Positions 52,723 to 53,725 of a stretch of 53,725 bases of DNA are shown piece after piece; positions within the stretch are counted from its first letter, which is position 1; every line of letters begins with the position of its first letter. The notes under the pieces were generated by a model. That model was not told the DNA's origin and made no database searches. It saw only the letters and a list, made by a program, of their open reading frames with translations. A program made the translations under genes and the position numbers. The stretch covers positions 1 through 53,725 of the IMG/VR virus record IMGVR_UViG_3300032224_000518. One strand, written 5' to 3'. The stretch comes from a virus.

Positions 52723-53725
52723 ATGTCAACCCAAGTACAATTTAGAAGAGGATCTACTACCCAGAACAATGCGTTTACTGGTGCAGCAGGAGAGATAACA
52801 TATGATACTGATGTAAAAACATTACGTATTCATGATGGAACTACTGCTGGTGGTGGAGCAACTGTTTTAACTACAACTGCCACTCAAACTATATTAAATA
52901 AAACGCATAGTACAGGTTCTGTTTGGGCTGGTGGTCTTATTGGTACTGCATATGGTGGTACTGGTAGAAATATTACACCAGCTGCTGGTGGAATAGTTTA
53001 TAGTACTGCGTCTAACTTTAATCTTTCTAACGCAGGTACTTCTGGTCAGGTTCTTATTTCTGGTGGTGATTCTGCTCCATCTTGGGTTGCTTCTACTTCT
53101 CTACAAGCTGGTAACTCTGTAAACTCAACATACGCAACTAATATTGCAGGTGGTTCTGCTGGACAGTTGTTAATTCAGCAAGATGCTTCGTTAACAACAT
53201 TCATTACTGCTGGTGATGCTGGTACGTTCTTGAAATCAGCAGGTGCTGGTTATGCTCCGCAATGGGCAAGTGGACAGGTTACCTACGGTTCTACAACTGT
53301 TCCTTTCGGTTCAACTTCTACGTCAATTGCAGGTTTAACTGCCATTGATGGTACTACTGGTGCTACATCTTTCTTTGCAACACCATCAGGAACTGTTTCT
53401 CTGTTAGGTGCTGCAATAAGTTTAACAATAGGTAATAGTGCAAACACAGTTTCTATTGGTTCTACCAATGGTACTACTACAGTTAGAAACAGTTTAGTTG
53501 TTACAGGCGATTTCACTGTTAATGGTACTACAACTACTATTAACTCAACAACTTATAATGTTGACGATAAAAATATCGAACTCGGTGCAGTAGCTACTCC
53601 TACAGATACAACTGCTGATGGTGGTGGTATTGATCTGTTTGGCGCTACAACAAAATATATTAGATTTGATAATGCTAATCAAAACTGGACTTCTTCAGAA
53701 AACTGGAACATCTTAACTGGTAAAA
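52723..53725 (+). CDS. Tail fibre protein, N-terminal part (runs off the window)
   Basis: The frame is open from the ATG at 52723 to the last base, 334 codons, with AAAGGACA upstream. Residues 1-45 (QVQFRRGSTTQNNAFTGAAGEITYDTDVKTLRIHDGTTAGGG) form the attachment module seen in major-tropism-determinant-like and cyanophage fibres. It then becomes Thr/Ser/Gly/Ala-rich. The segment near residues 260-330 (VTGDFTVNGTTTTINSTTYNVDDKNIELGAVATPTDTTADGGG, then WTSSENWNILTGK) is closely related to one in the 900-residue fibre, pointing to shared or exchanged modules. The C-terminus, with the receptor-binding end, is outside the window. Confidence 0.85.
   Translation, partial: MSTQVQFRRGSTTQNNAFTGAAGEITYDTDVKTLRIHDGTTAGGGATVLTTTATQTILNKTHSTGSVWAGGLIGTAYGGTGRNITPAAGGIVYSTASNFNLSNAGTSGQVLISGGDSAPSWVASTSLQAGNSVNSTYATNIAGGSAGQLLIQQDASLTTFITAGDAGTFLKSAGAGYAPQWASGQVTYGSTTVPFGSTSTSIAGLTAIDGTTGATSFFATPSGTVSLLGAAISLTIGNSANTVSIGSTNGTTTVRNSLVVTGDFTVNGTTTTINSTTYNVDDKNIELGAVATPTDTTADGGGIDLFGATTKYIRFDNANQNWTSSENWNILTGK

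Noticed and set aside
1-53725. Prophage integrase, attachment site or insertion sequence
   Set aside because: No integrase, transposase or terminal inverted repeats were seen; the gene set is that of a lytic T4-like phage.

Overview
This window is part of a T4-like (straboviral or cyanophage-type) myovirus genome with low GC content. Two things place it: the T4 core gene set, and the order and sequence style of marine and freshwater T4-like phages. The core set found here is PhoH, UvsX-era replication accessory genes gp33, gp59 and gp32, head completion gp4, terminase small subunit gp16, tail/baseplate gp48, gp54, gp53, gp27-like, gp5, gp5.4, gp25, gp6 and gp8, hub chaperones gp26/gp51, and a tape measure. 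The host is Gram-negative, because the phage carries an outer-membrane beta-barrel gene with a Sec signal peptide and a final aromatic residue. The circularly permuted tmRNA and the style of the barrel protein suggest a proteobacterium, possibly a freshwater betaproteobacterium. That host guess is inference only.

Layout. Bases 1-5226 hold rightward early/middle genes: metallophosphoesterase, MazG-like pyrophosphohydrolase, HAD phosphatase, PhoH ATPase, GH19 endolysin and a PD-(D/E)XK exonuclease, plus small unknowns. Bases 5223-5590 hold a strong consensus sigma70 promoter and a circularly permuted two-piece tmRNA gene (tag ANDSVYALAA). Bases 5608-8132 encode cell-envelope functions: an outer-membrane barrel, a small periplasmic protein, a SleB-like hydrolase, ClpP and small membrane proteins. 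Bases 8155-10932 form the replication/late-transcription accessory cluster (gp33, gp59, gp32), ending at a strong terminator. Bases 10983-16327 form a leftward block: gp4, an unassigned virion protein, gp54, a 3TM holin-like protein, gp16, gp26, gp51 and the tape measure. A U7 slippery site at the gp26/gp51 junction suggests a lambda G/GT-like programmed frameshift. Bases 16377-37355 are rightward baseplate and tail-fibre genes from gp48 to a fibre with an S74 self-cleaving chaperone.

Bases 37357-43165 are an unusual cassette placed between tail-fibre genes. It contains a 122-residue protein with 16 cysteines and a perfect Asn-Cys dipeptide tail, a coupled 312-residue partner, a SPASM-type radical SAM enzyme, a small unknown, a TRAP-type solute-binding protein without a signal peptide, a PP-loop ATPase and a leftward oxygenase-like protein. 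It looks like a phage-encoded peptide- or virion-protein-modification system and is the best candidate for something undescribed. Bases 43272-53725 return to late fibre genes; the last one runs off the window.

Regulation. Early regions use host-like -35/-10 promoters. Two of these share 26 of 29 positions and place the start codon where the transcript should begin, so they probably make leaderless mRNAs. Structural genes are preceded by CTAAATA/ATAAATA elements resembling T4 late promoters, in keeping with the gp33 late-transcription coactivator encoded here. The genome is very compact: stop/start overlaps (TAATG, ATGA) are common and there is no stretch over 300 bases without a gene except the tmRNA locus.
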